Positions 15,674 to 24,634 are shown, counted from the first letter of the stretch. The stretch is DNA of 64,000 nt from Micavibrio sp. UBA6147 (GCA_002423185.1 DIUX01000004.1:248001-312000), one strand, 5' to 3'. Notes: a model not told the origin generated them from the sequence alone. Made by a program: numbers and translations.

Positions 15674-16666
15674 GGCGGCAATCGCGAGTTTTGCGAGGTC
15701 GCTGAGGTTCGCTTCGGGGCGCGGGCCGATATGACCGATGACTTCGGATGCGGCGAGCGAGCCGAGCGCGCCGCATTTTTCCAGCGTCATGGATTGGCTG
15801 AGGCCGTATAAGAATCCGGCGGCGTATTGGTCGCCCGCGCCGGTCGTGTCGACGACTTTGTCAACGGGGGCGGGGGCGATCTGGATGGTTTTGTCGGCGG
15901 TGACGATGATGGAACCCTTATGACCGCAGGTTACGGCGACAATCTCGCATTGCCCGCGTACGGCGGCGATGGCGGCGTCAAGGTCGGTGGTGTTGAAGAG
16001 TTCTTTGATCTCGTCATCATTGGCGAATAAAATATCGGTGTCGTTTTTCACCAGTTCAAGAAACTCCGCATGGTGGCGCTTCACGCAGAACACGTCGGAC
16101 AAGGTGAGCGACACTTTGCGGCCTGCGGCGTGGGCGACTTTGGAGGCTTTGCGATAGGCGGCCTTGGCTTGGGGTTTGTCGAATAAATAGCCCTCAAGAT
16201 AGACCATCGCGGAAGCGGCAATGATAGAATCCTTAATGTCGTCTTCGCTGAATTCCACTGAGGCACCAAGGAAAGTGTTCATCGAACGCTGGGCGTCCGG
16301 TGTGACGAAGATAAAGCTGCGCGCTGTTTCGGGGCCGTTTTCAAGCGGGTTGCATTCAAGGTGAAGGCCGAGCGCCGTCATGTCATGAATGAAAATCTCG
16401 CCGAGCTGATCCTTCGCAACCTTGCCGAAAAACGCGCCATTGCCGCCAAAGGACGTAAACCCCGCCATGGTGTTGGCCGCCGACCCGCCTGACACTTCGC
16501 GCGCGGGACCCATCTTGCTGTAGAGGTGTTTGGCACGGGGCTGGTCAATCAAGTTCATCGCGCCTTTGATGATGTTTTCCGAGGCCAGAAACTCGTCCGT
16601 TGCATGGGCAATAACATCGACAATCGCGTTGCCGACGGCGGTGAGTTGAAAGCGGGGGTGTGTCAT
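15671..16666 (-). CDS. PfkB-family carbohydrate/adenosine kinase
   Basis: At 331 aa it is a ribokinase-fold kinase. Signature 1 is SGGSAANTMAGFTSFGG (about residue 57 on). Signature 2 is DTTGAGDQYAAGFLYG near residue 275, whose Asp is the catalytic base. The N-terminus LTAVGNAIVDVIAHATDEFL is typical of the alphaproteobacterial adenosine kinase group, which phosphorylates adenosine to AMP in purine salvage; another nucleoside or sugar is possible. ATG 16666 is set by AGGATAA 8 bp upstream and by homology, although the frame stays open further upstream. It is divergent from the TetR-like gene with an 82-bp gap. Confidence 0.88.
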   Translation of the reverse strand: MTHPRFQLTAVGNAIVDVIAHATDEFLASENIIKGAMNLIDQPRAKHLYSKMGPAREVSGGSAANTMAGFTSFGGNGAFFGKVAKDQLGEIFIHDMTALGLHLECNPLENGPETARSFIFVTPDAQRSMNTFLGASVEFSEDDIKDSIIAASAMVYLEGYLFDKPQAKAAYRKASKVAHAAGRKVSLTLSDVFCVKRHHAEFLELVKNDTDILFANDDEIKELFNTTDLDAAIAAVRGQCEIVAVTCGHKGSIIVTADKTIQIAPAPVDKVVDTTGAGDQYAAGFLYGLSQSMTLEKCGALGSLAASEVIGHIGPRPEANLSDLAKLAIAA

Positions 16667-16748
16667 GGTCTTATCCTGTTGTTGCCCTTTGAATTTCGTA
16701 GAGGGCATGTTATAGAACAGTTCAACACAGGACACAAAGAATAAAAAC

Positions 16749-17318
16749 ATGCAAGATGTGAAAAAAAAGGCCGTAGAGGCCGCGCTGAATCTCGCTGTTG
16801 AGCAAGGCTGGAGAGATGTTTCCATGTCCGCCATTGCGGTGCGGGCGGGGGTTGACCTTGATGTGTTGTATGATTATTTCGACGACCGCGACGATGTGCT
16901 GCGCCAATATGGGCGGATGATTGATTCCGCCGTGATCGGCGCGTTTCAAGGGCAGGAAGTTGAGGGCGAGAGCCCGCGTGAACGGTTGTTTGATATTTTG
17001 ATGGAACGGTTCGACGTGTTGAACGACCACCGCGACGCGGTGCTGGAAATCATGTATTTTTACCGATTTGATCCGAAAAAAGGGGCGCTGGCCTTGCCGC
17101 ATCTGGCGCGGTCGATGGCGTGGATGATGGATCTTGCGGGATTGCAAGACAACGGCTGGCGTGGCGGGGTGAAGGTTTTGGGCCTAACCGCCCTGTATCT
17201 CGACACCGCGTTTCGGGTGTGGAGCAAGGATGACAGCCCCGACCTCACCAAAACTATGGCCGCCCTTGACCGCGCCTTGAACCGCGCCGAACAAATCGTC
17301 GGGACTATGGGGCTTTAG
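16749..17318 (+). CDS. TetR-like/COQ9-like helical protein
   Basis: This 189-aa protein begins with a TetR-type helix-turn-helix: AALNLAVEQGWRDVSMSAIA, then RAGVDLDVLYDYFDDRDDVL. The C-terminal half (RFDVLNDHRDAV; LTALYLDTAFRVWSKDDSPD; TMAALDRALNRAEQ) resembles COQ9, the ubiquinone-pathway lipid-binding protein that shares the TetR fold. It could be a DNA-binding repressor or a COQ9 relative acting with COQ7. In COQ9 the DNA-binding residues are lost, but here the HTH looks well kept. It stands alone, divergent from the adenosine kinase gene. Confidence 0.7.
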   Translation: MQDVKKKAVEAALNLAVEQGWRDVSMSAIAVRAGVDLDVLYDYFDDRDDVLRQYGRMIDSAVIGAFQGQEVEGESPRERLFDILMERFDVLNDHRDAVLEIMYFYRFDPKKGALALPHLARSMAWMMDLAGLQDNGWRGGVKVLGLTALYLDTAFRVWSKDDSPDLTKTMAALDRALNRAEQIVGTMGL

Positions 17319-17372
17319 GCACGGTTTATATTCGCGTGTGAAGCGCATATGTTTTGTTCATTTTTTTTGTGA

Positions 17373-17378
17373 TATAAT
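17373..17378 (+). promoter_or_regulatory. -10 element (TATAAT) for the first tandem pilin-like gene
   Basis: A T8-GTGA-TATAAT string ends 35 bp before ATG 17414. The same string (T8-GTGG-TATAAT) precedes the next paralogue at 18177-18182 with nearly the same distance to its ATG, which supports both the promoter and the chosen starts. A clear -35 is not visible. Confidence 0.65.
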
Positions 17379-17413
17379 AAGCGTTGATAGAGCAATCAAC
17401 GCGGACTCTCCTC

Positions 17414-18133
17414 ATGTCTATACATTCTAAAACCAAGAATTACAGTGAGAGCGGAAGTGTTTTTTACATCATCATGCTGGGCATCGTCCTGTTCGCGGCG
17501 ATATCCACCGTCGTTGTCCAAAGCGGCAAAGGCGGCACGAGCGCGATCAGCGACGAAAAAGCCGAAATTTATGCAGCGGAGATTATTCAGTATGCGGTAT
17601 CCATGTCGGGCGCCGTGCGCCGGATGCAAATGGTGAATGAATGCGCGGATGAGGATATCAGTTTTTATAAAGCGAACGTGACGAGCGCAGTCTATCTTCA
17701 TGTTCCTGACGTGGCAACGAAATGCCAAGTTTATCATCCGGATGGGGGCGGCATGTCATACCAAGAGCCGCGTTTGGAATGGTTGCAATACACGACATTT
17801 CAAGAATGGCTGATGACCGGTAATAATTGTATGAAAAACATTGGGACGTTCTCACCCTCCTCTTGTTCCGCGTCAGAGGCAGAATTGACGATGACGCTCT
17901 ATGGCTTGAAAAAAGAGGTATGCGACAGGATTAATAAAAAACTCGGTGTTGTTGTTTCAGCGCCGCCATCAGAAAGTATCAATTCCGGCCGTTTTAACGG
18001 ATCTTACCCTGCGTCAAACTTCGTTGGAGGAGTGCACGCTGCAACAGCTGGCAAAAAAGGGTATTGTATTTTGGATACGGATGGTAGTACGGCCAATCAT
18101 TATACGTTTATCTACGCTATAATTCCGCGTTAG
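17414..18133 (+). CDS. Pilin-like single-pass exported protein (family A, member 2)
   Basis: This 239-aa protein has a short polar leader, a Gly before SVFYIIMLGIVLFAAISTVV (one hydrophobic helix), then GKGGTSAISDEKAEIYAAE and an IQYAVSMSGAVRRMQMVNEC segment. Toward the C-terminus are KKEVCDRINKKLGV and YCILD, ending HYTFIYAIIPR. These match the proteins at 9599 and 18217. Six or more Cys suggest disulfides outside the cytoplasm. Glu at +5, used in major pilins, is absent. ATG 17414 is supported by its distance from the TATAAT box; a TTG at 17384 is in frame but upstream of the expected start. Function is unknown; a pilin/pseudopilin-like surface role is inferred. Confidence 0.7.
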   Translation: MSIHSKTKNYSESGSVFYIIMLGIVLFAAISTVVVQSGKGGTSAISDEKAEIYAAEIIQYAVSMSGAVRRMQMVNECADEDISFYKANVTSAVYLHVPDVATKCQVYHPDGGGMSYQEPRLEWLQYTTFQEWLMTGNNCMKNIGTFSPSSCSASEAELTMTLYGLKKEVCDRINKKLGVVVSAPPSESINSGRFNGSYPASNFVGGVHAATAGKKGYCILDTDGSTANHYTFIYAIIPR

Positions 18134-18176
18134 TCCTTACCGGATATCATCGCGGATGTTTCGATTTTTTTTGTGG

Positions 18177-18182
18177 TATAAT
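18177..18182 (+). promoter_or_regulatory. -10 element (TATAAT) for the second tandem pilin-like gene
   Basis: It is a duplicate of the 17373-17378 box, with the same T-rich upstream run and 34-35 bp to the start codon. It shows that the promoter was duplicated with the gene and that each copy can be transcribed on its own. Confidence 0.65.
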
Positions 18183-18216
18183 GATCATAGTATGGGCAAG
18201 TAATGTAGGAACTTAT

Positions 18217-18954
18217 ATGAGGGTTCATTCTCAAACTCAGAGCAGCAGCCGATGCGTGAATGAACGCATCAATGAACATGGCAGTGTTTTTTACATCATC
18301 ATGCTCGGTATCGTGTTATTTGCCGCGATATCCACCGTCGTCGTCCAAAGCGGCAAAGGCGGCACGAGCGCGATCAGTGACGAAAAAGCGGAGATTTATG
18401 CAGCGGAGCTTATTCAGTACGGCGCTTCGGTCGCGGCGGCTGCGAAGCGTATACAAATGGTCAATGAATGTACCGATGAACAAATCAGTTTTGAAACGCC
18501 GGATTCCGTGACGTATGATAATCCAAATGCGCCTGATGATGAGAGATGTCATGTATTTGATGTGAATGGTGGGCGCATATCCTATACCCGCCAGTTTGAG
18601 AATAAGACGCTCGCCCTCGAGTTTTCGGGAACAACGGAGGTTAAAGACATAGGGTCGACCTGCGCTCAGGCATCATGTAGCGACTTGATCATGACGGTTA
18701 TGAACCTGACGAGCAAAGCTGTGTGCGAGAAAATCAATAAAAAGCTCGGCGTTGCTATGGTGAATGGAGATATTCCGAAATACCCCGGCGTATCCAGCCC
18801 TGTCTTCACGGGGGCATACAGCTATGGCAGCCGTACCTTTGGCGGCGACGCGCCGTCCATCACATTGGCGGGGAAAAAGGCAGCCTGTTATTTTGATACG
18901 AACAGCGCAGCAACATCGCCCTATGGTTTTTATACTGTGCTTTTGGCGCGATAA
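18217..18954 (+). CDS. Pilin-like single-pass exported protein (family A, member 3)
   Basis: This 245-aa paralogue lies 83 bp after member 2. From GSVFYIIMLGIVLFAA through about 50 residues the two proteins are almost identical, then diverge strongly while keeping Cys positions (NEC, then C-x-V, AVCEKINKKLGV, ACYFD) and the C-terminal YGFYTVLLAR. This conserved anchor with variable body fits a surface-exposed, diversifying protein. ATG 18217 has GTAGGA 7 bp upstream; the ATG at 18181 overlaps the -10 box and is rejected. Its stop lies only 4 bp from the convergent dxs stop, with no terminator between. Confidence 0.72.
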   Translation: MRVHSQTQSSSRCVNERINEHGSVFYIIMLGIVLFAAISTVVVQSGKGGTSAISDEKAEIYAAELIQYGASVAAAAKRIQMVNECTDEQISFETPDSVTYDNPNAPDDERCHVFDVNGGRISYTRQFENKTLALEFSGTTEVKDIGSTCAQASCSDLIMTVMNLTSKAVCEKINKKLGVAMVNGDIPKYPGVSSPVFTGAYSYGSRTFGGDAPSITLAGKKAACYFDTNSAATSPYGFYTVLLAR

Positions 18955-18958
18955 ACGC

Positions 18959-20938
18959 TTAAACAACCGACAAAATTTTTGTGACGATTTGGGCGGCGTT
19001 GAGGCCGGCTTCGTCGTATTGTTTTTCGGGTTTGTCTTGGTCTTGGAAGATGTCGGGTAAATGCATGGTGCGCACCGCAAGCCCCTTGTCGAGCAAACCG
19101 TGATCGGCGAGGTGGTGCAGGACAAACGCGCCGAAGCCGCCGATAGAGCCTTCCTCAATCGTGATGAGGGCGCGGTGGTTGCCCGCAAGCTCGGCGATTA
19201 ATGCGCCGTCCAACGGCTTCGCAAAGCGGGCATCGGCGACAGTGATGCGGATATTATGGTCGCGTTCCAATAGGTCGGCAGCGGCAAGGACTTCTTGCAA
19301 GCGCCCGCCATAGCTTAGCACAGCAACGCTGTTATCGCCGCTGCGGATGATGCGGCCTTTGCCGATCTCGATCGGGGCGATGATGTCCGGCCATGCGACG
19401 CCGTATCCGTTGCCGCGCGGGTATCGAAAGGCGCAAGGCCCGTCATCATAGAGCGCGGCGGTGCGGATCATCCGTGCCAATTCAACCTCGTCCGCCGCCG
19501 CCATCAACATCATATTGGGCAGGCAGCCAAGATAGGCGATGTCAAAGCTCCCCGCATGGGTTTGCCCGTCGGCGCCGACCAATCCGGCGCGGTCAATGGC
19601 GAAGCGGACAGGCAGGTTTTGTAACGCGACATCATGGACGACTTGGTCATATCCGCGTTGAAGGAAGGTCGAATAAATCGCCGCGAATGGCTTTAGCCCT
19701 TCGGTTGCAAGGCCGGCGGCAAAGGTCACAGCGTGTTGTTCGGCGATGCCGACATCGAACATGCGTTCGGGGAAGGCTTGCCCGAACAAATCCATCCCCG
19801 TGCCGGAGGGCATGGCGGCGGTGATGCCGACAATACGGTCGTCATTGCGGGCTTCGTCGATCAATTGATCCGCGAAGATGCGGGTGAAGCTCAGCGTGTT
19901 TGACTGTGTCTTTTGTTGTTGTCCGGACAACACATCAAACGATGCCACACCGTGCATTTTGTCGGCGGCGTTTTCAGCCGGTGCGTAGCCCTTGCCCTTT
20001 TTCGTCAGGACGTGAATAAGGATTGGGCTGTCACGCTCCGCATCCTTGACGTTGCGCAGGACGGAGAGGAGTTGATCCATATTATGCCCGTCCACGGGGC
20101 CGATATAATAAAACCCCATTTCCTCAAACAACGTGCCTTGACCGAAGGCGGCGCGGGCGGTTTCTTCGGCGCGTTTGGCGGCTTTTTGCAACGGCGGCGG
20201 CAAAATGCGCGATACGGATTTTGCCACATCGCGGGCATGAATATAGCGGCGTGACGACACAAGGCGGGTGAGGTAACGGCTCATCGCACCCACGGGCGGG
20301 GCGATGGACATGTCGTTGTCGTTGAGGATGACGATCAGGCGGCTCTTGAGGTCGCCGGCATTGTTCATCGCTTCATACGCCATGCCAGCGGAGATCGATC
20401 CATCGCCGATCACGGTAACCACGTTGCGGTCGTTTTCGTCTTTTAATTCCGCCGCCATCGCCATGCCGAGTCCGGCGGAAATGGAGGTGGAGCTGTGCGC
20501 CGCGCCGAACGGGTCATACACGCTCTCGGATCGCTTGGTAAAACCGCTCAAACCGCCGCCTTGGCGCAGGGTTTTGATGCGGTCTTTGCGTCCAGTGAGA
20601 ATTTTATGCGGATAGCATTGATGCCCGACATCCCAAATCACGCGGTCATACGGCGTGTCGAACACGGCGTGAAGGGCAACGGTGAGCTCAACAACACCCA
20701 ATCCCGCGCCCAAATGCCCGCCCGTGACGGACACGGCCTCAATCGTCGCGGCGCGCAGATCATCGGCGAGGCGGCGCAATTCGGAATCGCTGAAGTCGCG
20801 CATATCATCCGGCGTGGTGACGCGGTCAAGCCATTCATAGCCGTACACGCCGCTTGCCGCCTTGGCGGTATCGCGGTCTTTATCGGGGGCTTGCTGCGTT
20901 TTATGCGGCTGGAGCTTGGGTTTTTTATTCACTGTCAT
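18959..20938 (-). CDS. dxs: 1-deoxy-D-xylulose-5-phosphate synthase
   Basis: DXS condenses pyruvate and glyceraldehyde-3-phosphate, using thiamine diphosphate, in the first step of the MEP isoprenoid pathway. The 659-aa protein has GHQCYPHKILTGRKD (catalytic His), the ThDP-binding GDGSISAGMAYEAMNNAGD with NDNDMSI, the PVDGHNM loop, and the transketolase central region DRAGLVGADGQTHAGSFD. The start MTVNKKPKLQ at 20938 fits the family; the open frame to 21250 is not homologous. It is separated from ispA by an oppositely oriented gene, whereas these genes are usually adjacent in related bacteria. Confidence 0.97.
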   Translation of the reverse strand: MTVNKKPKLQPHKTQQAPDKDRDTAKAASGVYGYEWLDRVTTPDDMRDFSDSELRRLADDLRAATIEAVSVTGGHLGAGLGVVELTVALHAVFDTPYDRVIWDVGHQCYPHKILTGRKDRIKTLRQGGGLSGFTKRSESVYDPFGAAHSSTSISAGLGMAMAAELKDENDRNVVTVIGDGSISAGMAYEAMNNAGDLKSRLIVILNDNDMSIAPPVGAMSRYLTRLVSSRRYIHARDVAKSVSRILPPPLQKAAKRAEETARAAFGQGTLFEEMGFYYIGPVDGHNMDQLLSVLRNVKDAERDSPILIHVLTKKGKGYAPAENAADKMHGVASFDVLSGQQQKTQSNTLSFTRIFADQLIDEARNDDRIVGITAAMPSGTGMDLFGQAFPERMFDVGIAEQHAVTFAAGLATEGLKPFAAIYSTFLQRGYDQVVHDVALQNLPVRFAIDRAGLVGADGQTHAGSFDIAYLGCLPNMMLMAAADEVELARMIRTAALYDDGPCAFRYPRGNGYGVAWPDIIAPIEIGKGRIIRSGDNSVAVLSYGGRLQEVLAAADLLERDHNIRITVADARFAKPLDGALIAELAGNHRALITIEEGSIGGFGAFVLHHLADHGLLDKGLAVRTMHLPDIFQDQDKPEKQYDEAGLNAAQIVTKILSVV

Positions 20939-21163
20939 GGGGGTGAACCTTAGACCATAGAGAAGGGGTTTGACAAGAAAAAGCACAGGGCGCTGAAAAC
21001 AAAAGAAGACGGCCTTTTCAAGGCTATAGAATGTTCTAAAGAATGTCTGCGGAATATGGCGCGATGATTGCGACAATAAGGCAGTTTGCCGCGATAGACT
21101 TAAAAATTTACTTTTCATAATTAATATTGATAGGGTTCGCTTGATAACAAGTGGAAACAGAGC

Positions 21164-22042
21164 ATGGCGGATCGCGACACAGATAAACCGGAAAACAAAG
21201 GCCTTCGCGGCTTTTTCAATAAACGCCGTAAAATGGATGGTGCCGGCCATGTCTTTGGTCAGGAATTTAAGTCTATTTTAATGTCGGATCGTTTGGATTC
21301 TGCGGCTTTTGGTGTGCCAATATTATTTGGGGTCATATTTGCTGGGCCAGTGCTTTTGATGCATGACACGACCGTGATGCGCGACTATACGCCGGATTTG
21401 TCTTTGAGCCATGGTATTGCGGCAGAGCCATCCACAGAAGCGGGGGCGAGCAGCTATACTGCGATTACGGCGGATGACGGAAAAACCGGCTATATGCTGG
21501 TGTCCGACCAAGGGCGCTATCGGCTCTATAGCTTTGATATAAGCCAAAATCAAGCCAATGAGCGCGTCATGACCTATGTTGCAGACCAAGACGATGCATG
21601 GCACATCATCCGCAATACCGCCGACCAGATGGTGCAGGGATTGCGCGCGGCGAGCGACCCGCAGGCGTCGCCGCCATCCCAAAATATTGAAACCGTTCGT
21701 TTTTCAGAGATTTCGGGAGTGCTGAGTGAAGGCGATCATATTCGCCGCTATGGTGAAGGGATTGCCGATGCGGATGCGGATTACAGCAGTATGCGCGAAC
21801 GGTTTGAAGCACAATCCACCCTGTGGTTAAATGCGTCACAGGCTGTTTTCAACGGTCAATATGGTTTCGCAGCGGGCGAGCAAGAAGAAAAAGCCGGAGA
21901 GTATACCGAAACAGTGGAGCGTGATTTTGGCTTGGCGAAAGCCGTGTTGGGGTTAATGGGCAGTATATCGGGGTTTGGTTTAACGCTCATGACGGTGAAC
22001 GCCGCCAACCGCACACGGCGCAGGTTGAAAAATTCACGCTAG
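21164..22042 (+). CDS. Two-helix membrane protein of unknown function
   Basis: I do not recognise this 292-aa protein. A basic N-terminus is followed by a hydrophobic segment (FGVPILFGVIFAGPVLLM, about residues 48-66). Next is a ~185-residue polar, mostly acidic domain and a second hydrophobic stretch near the C-terminus (AKAVLGLMGSISGFGLTLM), then a basic tail (RTRRRLKNSR). By the positive-inside rule both ends are cytoplasmic and the middle domain periplasmic. The middle has no Cys. It sits opposite to dxs and ispA, interrupting that cluster, and is followed by a terminator. Weak GTGGAAAC precedes the ATG. Confidence 0.7.
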   Translation: MADRDTDKPENKGLRGFFNKRRKMDGAGHVFGQEFKSILMSDRLDSAAFGVPILFGVIFAGPVLLMHDTTVMRDYTPDLSLSHGIAAEPSTEAGASSYTAITADDGKTGYMLVSDQGRYRLYSFDISQNQANERVMTYVADQDDAWHIIRNTADQMVQGLRAASDPQASPPSQNIETVRFSEISGVLSEGDHIRRYGEGIADADADYSSMRERFEAQSTLWLNASQAVFNGQYGFAAGEQEEKAGEYTETVERDFGLAKAVLGLMGSISGFGLTLMTVNAANRTRRRLKNSR

Positions 22043-22070
22043 ATTTTTTTTAGATTATTCGCTGAAAGAA

Positions 22071-22100
22071 AAAGCCGGATACGCAGATGTGTCCGGCTTT
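22071..22100. terminator. Bidirectional hairpin terminator
   Basis: AAAGCCGGA(C/T) and GTCCGGCTTT surround TACGCAGATG between the convergent membrane-protein gene and ispA. Confidence 0.75.
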
Positions 22101-22147
22101 ATGTCATTTTGATGCGTGTGTTTAGGTATTGGGGCGGGTGGACTAAA

Positions 22148-23056
22148 TTAAATCCGGCGCTCCAGCACATAATCGGCGAGTTGGCACAGCAAATCGGCGC
22201 GGGCGCCGAAAAGATGCAAATGGCGCTTAGCCTGTGCAATCAACATCTCGGCGCGGGATTTGGCGCCGTCTTTGCCCATTGTGGACACGAAGGTTGACTT
22301 GCCCGCATCGGCGTCTTTGCCAGTGTCTTTGCCGAGGGCTTCGGGCGTTGATTCAACGTCCAAAATATCGTCTGTCACTTGGAAAGCGAGGCCGAGGTCA
22401 TGGGCGTAGTTGCGCAGGGCTCTGCGGTGTGGTTCGTCGGTTTTGCCAAGAATGGCGCCAGCCTCACATGCGAAGGCCATCAGAGCGCCGGTTTTCATGC
22501 GTTGCAGGCGGCTGATCGTGCCGACGTCAAAGGTTTCGGTTTCGCCGATCAAATCGAGCATTTGCCCGCCGACCATACCATGCGGGCCGGAGGCCTTGGC
22601 GAGGGTTGCGATTAATTCAATGCGCACGCGTGGGTCGGGGTGGGTTTCATCGCTCGATAATGTTTCAAAGGCGAGGGTGAGGAGCGCATCACCGGCCAAA
22701 ATGGCGGTGGCTTCGTCATATTGACGGTGCAAGGATGGCTTGCCGCGCCGTTTGTCGGCGTCGTCCATGGCGGGAAGGTCATCATGGATCAAGGAATAAC
22801 AATGCACGAATTCAAGTGCCGCGCCGACACGTTTGGCACAGATTGGGTCAACATTGAATAATTTGGCGGCCTGTGTCACCAAAAACGGGCGCAATCTTTT
22901 GCCGCCATTCAACACACCATAACGCATGGCATCAAACAATGGTGCCTCCGGCAAATCCGTTTCGGGCAATAAATGTTCGATGGTTTTATTAACGCTGTTT
23001 GCGGATTCTTTCAGAGCTTTTTGTAGCTCCGGACTGGCTTCGCGTGGTGATGGCAT
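22148..23056 (-). CDS. ispA: Polyprenyl (farnesyl/geranylgeranyl) diphosphate synthase
   Basis: This 302-aa protein is a trans-isoprenyl diphosphate synthase. The first Asp-rich motif is DDLPAMDD (about residue 95), with GGKRLRP ahead of it for substrate phosphate binding. The second Asp-rich motif is DDILD (about 232). It condenses isopentenyl diphosphate with allylic diphosphates to farnesyl diphosphate, the precursor of undecaprenyl phosphate and quinones. Length and the N-terminal region fit bacterial IspA. xseB lies 49 bp upstream on the same strand, as in many proteobacteria, so the two are probably co-transcribed. Confidence 0.95.
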   Translation of the reverse strand: MPSPREASPELQKALKESANSVNKTIEHLLPETDLPEAPLFDAMRYGVLNGGKRLRPFLVTQAAKLFNVDPICAKRVGAALEFVHCYSLIHDDLPAMDDADKRRGKPSLHRQYDEATAILAGDALLTLAFETLSSDETHPDPRVRIELIATLAKASGPHGMVGGQMLDLIGETETFDVGTISRLQRMKTGALMAFACEAGAILGKTDEPHRRALRNYAHDLGLAFQVTDDILDVESTPEALGKDTGKDADAGKSTFVSTMGKDGAKSRAEMLIAQAKRHLHLFGARADLLCQLADYVLERRI

Positions 23057-23105
23057 GGTCTTGGGCGCCTTTTTGGGGTTAAATGGTTGAGGTTAGCAGA
23101 TGGGA

Positions 23106-23366
23106 TTAATCCAGCGTGGCGAGTTCGGCCTGTATCTCCGTTGTGCTGACGGGGCGGCCGTTTTCGTCCGTGGTGATTTTTTCGATTTTGAGCTGGGCTT
23201 CCTTGAGCTTGGCTTCGCAATGTTTTTTGAGGGCAACGCCGCGCTCATAGGCCGAGATGGAGTCTTCGAGCGGGATATCGCCGCTCTCCAGATGTTTGAC
23301 GATTTTTTCAAGCTCTTGCAGGGCTTGTTCGAAATTAAGGTCTTGAACTGGAACTAGGGTACTCAT
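23106..23366 (-). CDS. xseB: Exodeoxyribonuclease VII small subunit
   Basis: This 86-aa protein has the XseB helical hairpin FEQALQELEKIVKHLESGDI, followed by PLEDSISAYERGVALKKHCE. With XseA (not in the window) it forms the complex that degrades single-stranded DNA to oligonucleotides. It is first in the likely xseB-ispA operon and 92 bp downstream of the deacetylase gene. Confidence 0.95.
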   Translation of the reverse strand: MSTLVPVQDLNFEQALQELEKIVKHLESGDIPLEDSISAYERGVALKKHCEAKLKEAQLKIEKITTDENGRPVSTTEIQAELATLD

Positions 23367-23458
23367 GTTTTGCTCTTGTCGTATTTGTCTGTCCGGCGCA
23401 AAGAATCAAGGAATTCTCGCATAATCAGATTGCTTATAACACAGAAATATCATTGCGT

Positions 23459-24445
23459 CTAACCCTCACCGAGCAAGGCTTCGATATGGGCTTGGACGCT
23501 GTTTTCAAGGGCTTCGAGGTTATAGCCGCCTTCAAGGATTGAAAGGATGGGTTTCCTTAGGTTTTTGAGCATGGTGGTGATGGCGGCGAAGGTGTCTTCG
23601 TTGAGGCGGGCTGTGGATAACGGGTCGTCACGATGGGCGTCAAACCCCGCCGATACGACAAGGTAATCGGGAGCGAACCGCAGGAGGGCGGGGAGGACGG
23701 AGCGTTCATACAGCGCGATAAAATCGCTCGATTCCATGGCGGCGGGATAGGGGAGATCAAGAACACAGCCATGCGCGTCACCGTCAATCGCGGGGATTCC
23801 TGTGCCGGGGTAGAGCGGGTGTTCGTGGCTGGAGATATATAAAACATCGCGCAATCCGCTCTCGGCGCGGCGGCGGGTTAAATCGGCGGTGCCGTTGCCG
23901 TGGTGAACGTCAAAATCAATGATGGCGACTTTTGGGGCGGGGTGCTGTTGCTCGTCGTGTTGTGTATCGTGTGCGCCGTCAATCAACGTGACCGCCGCCA
24001 AAAAGGCATGGTTCACAAAACAAAACCCCATGGCGCGGTCGTATTCGGCGTGATGCCCCGGCGGGCGGGTGGCACAAAATGCGTGGCGGGTTTGTCCCGT
24101 CATTATATTGGCGCAGGCCTTCATCACTGCCCCCGCCGCCATGCGGGTGGCGCGCAGGGTTCCAGCCTCCATGATCGTGTCGGAATCAATGCGGTGTCTG
24201 TCCTTCGTGCCGTCCAATTGGTGGTCAATCGCGATGAGGCGGTCGATATAAGCGGGATCGTGGATGGTTTTGAATAGATCCGTGTCCGCTGGGGATAGGG
24301 TGCAGTCCAATATGGCGGGGTATTCGGCCTCAATCATCGCAAGGATGGTTTCAAGGCGGCGCGGGGATTCGGGATGGTATTCGCCCATATCATGGTCGAT
24401 GCAGGCTCTGTGGCTGTAGATCGTTAACAGGCGTGGCGCGTTCAT
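23459..24445 (-). CDS. Histone deacetylase-family (acetoin utilisation/polyamine deacetylase-like) protein
   Basis: This 328-aa arginase/deacetylase-fold metalloenzyme keeps the catalytic RPPGHHAE (about residues 124-131, tandem His), the zinc ligands in DFDVHHGNGT (about 177-186) and SAGFDAHRDDPL (near 265), and the C-terminal LEGGYNLEAL with the transition-state Gly-Gly-Tyr. Bacterial members deacetylate polyamines, acetyl-lysine proteins or other acetamides; the substrate here is not predictable. It lies upstream of xseB-ispA on the same strand, a neighbourhood seen in other alphaproteobacteria. It has an insertion between IDGAHDT and KVAIID rich in His and Gln. Confidence 0.92.
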   Translation of the reverse strand: MNAPRLLTIYSHRACIDHDMGEYHPESPRRLETILAMIEAEYPAILDCTLSPADTDLFKTIHDPAYIDRLIAIDHQLDGTKDRHRIDSDTIMEAGTLRATRMAAGAVMKACANIMTGQTRHAFCATRPPGHHAEYDRAMGFCFVNHAFLAAVTLIDGAHDTQHDEQQHPAPKVAIIDFDVHHGNGTADLTRRRAESGLRDVLYISSHEHPLYPGTGIPAIDGDAHGCVLDLPYPAAMESSDFIALYERSVLPALLRFAPDYLVVSAGFDAHRDDPLSTARLNEDTFAAITTMLKNLRKPILSILEGGYNLEALENSVQAHIEALLGEG

Positions 24446-24634
24446 ATGGTTTCACGGGGGCGAGGGTGGAGCGATTTTGGATCGCAAGGCATTTTGTCGG
24501 TTCATCTTATACAATTATTGCGTATTGGCATAGGGATACGGAAATTAATTGACATATTATTTTTATTGCCATAAGACGGAGGTTGGATAGTGATTATAAA
24601 AAATAAAACGACCGTCATCAAAGGAGACTCCACC

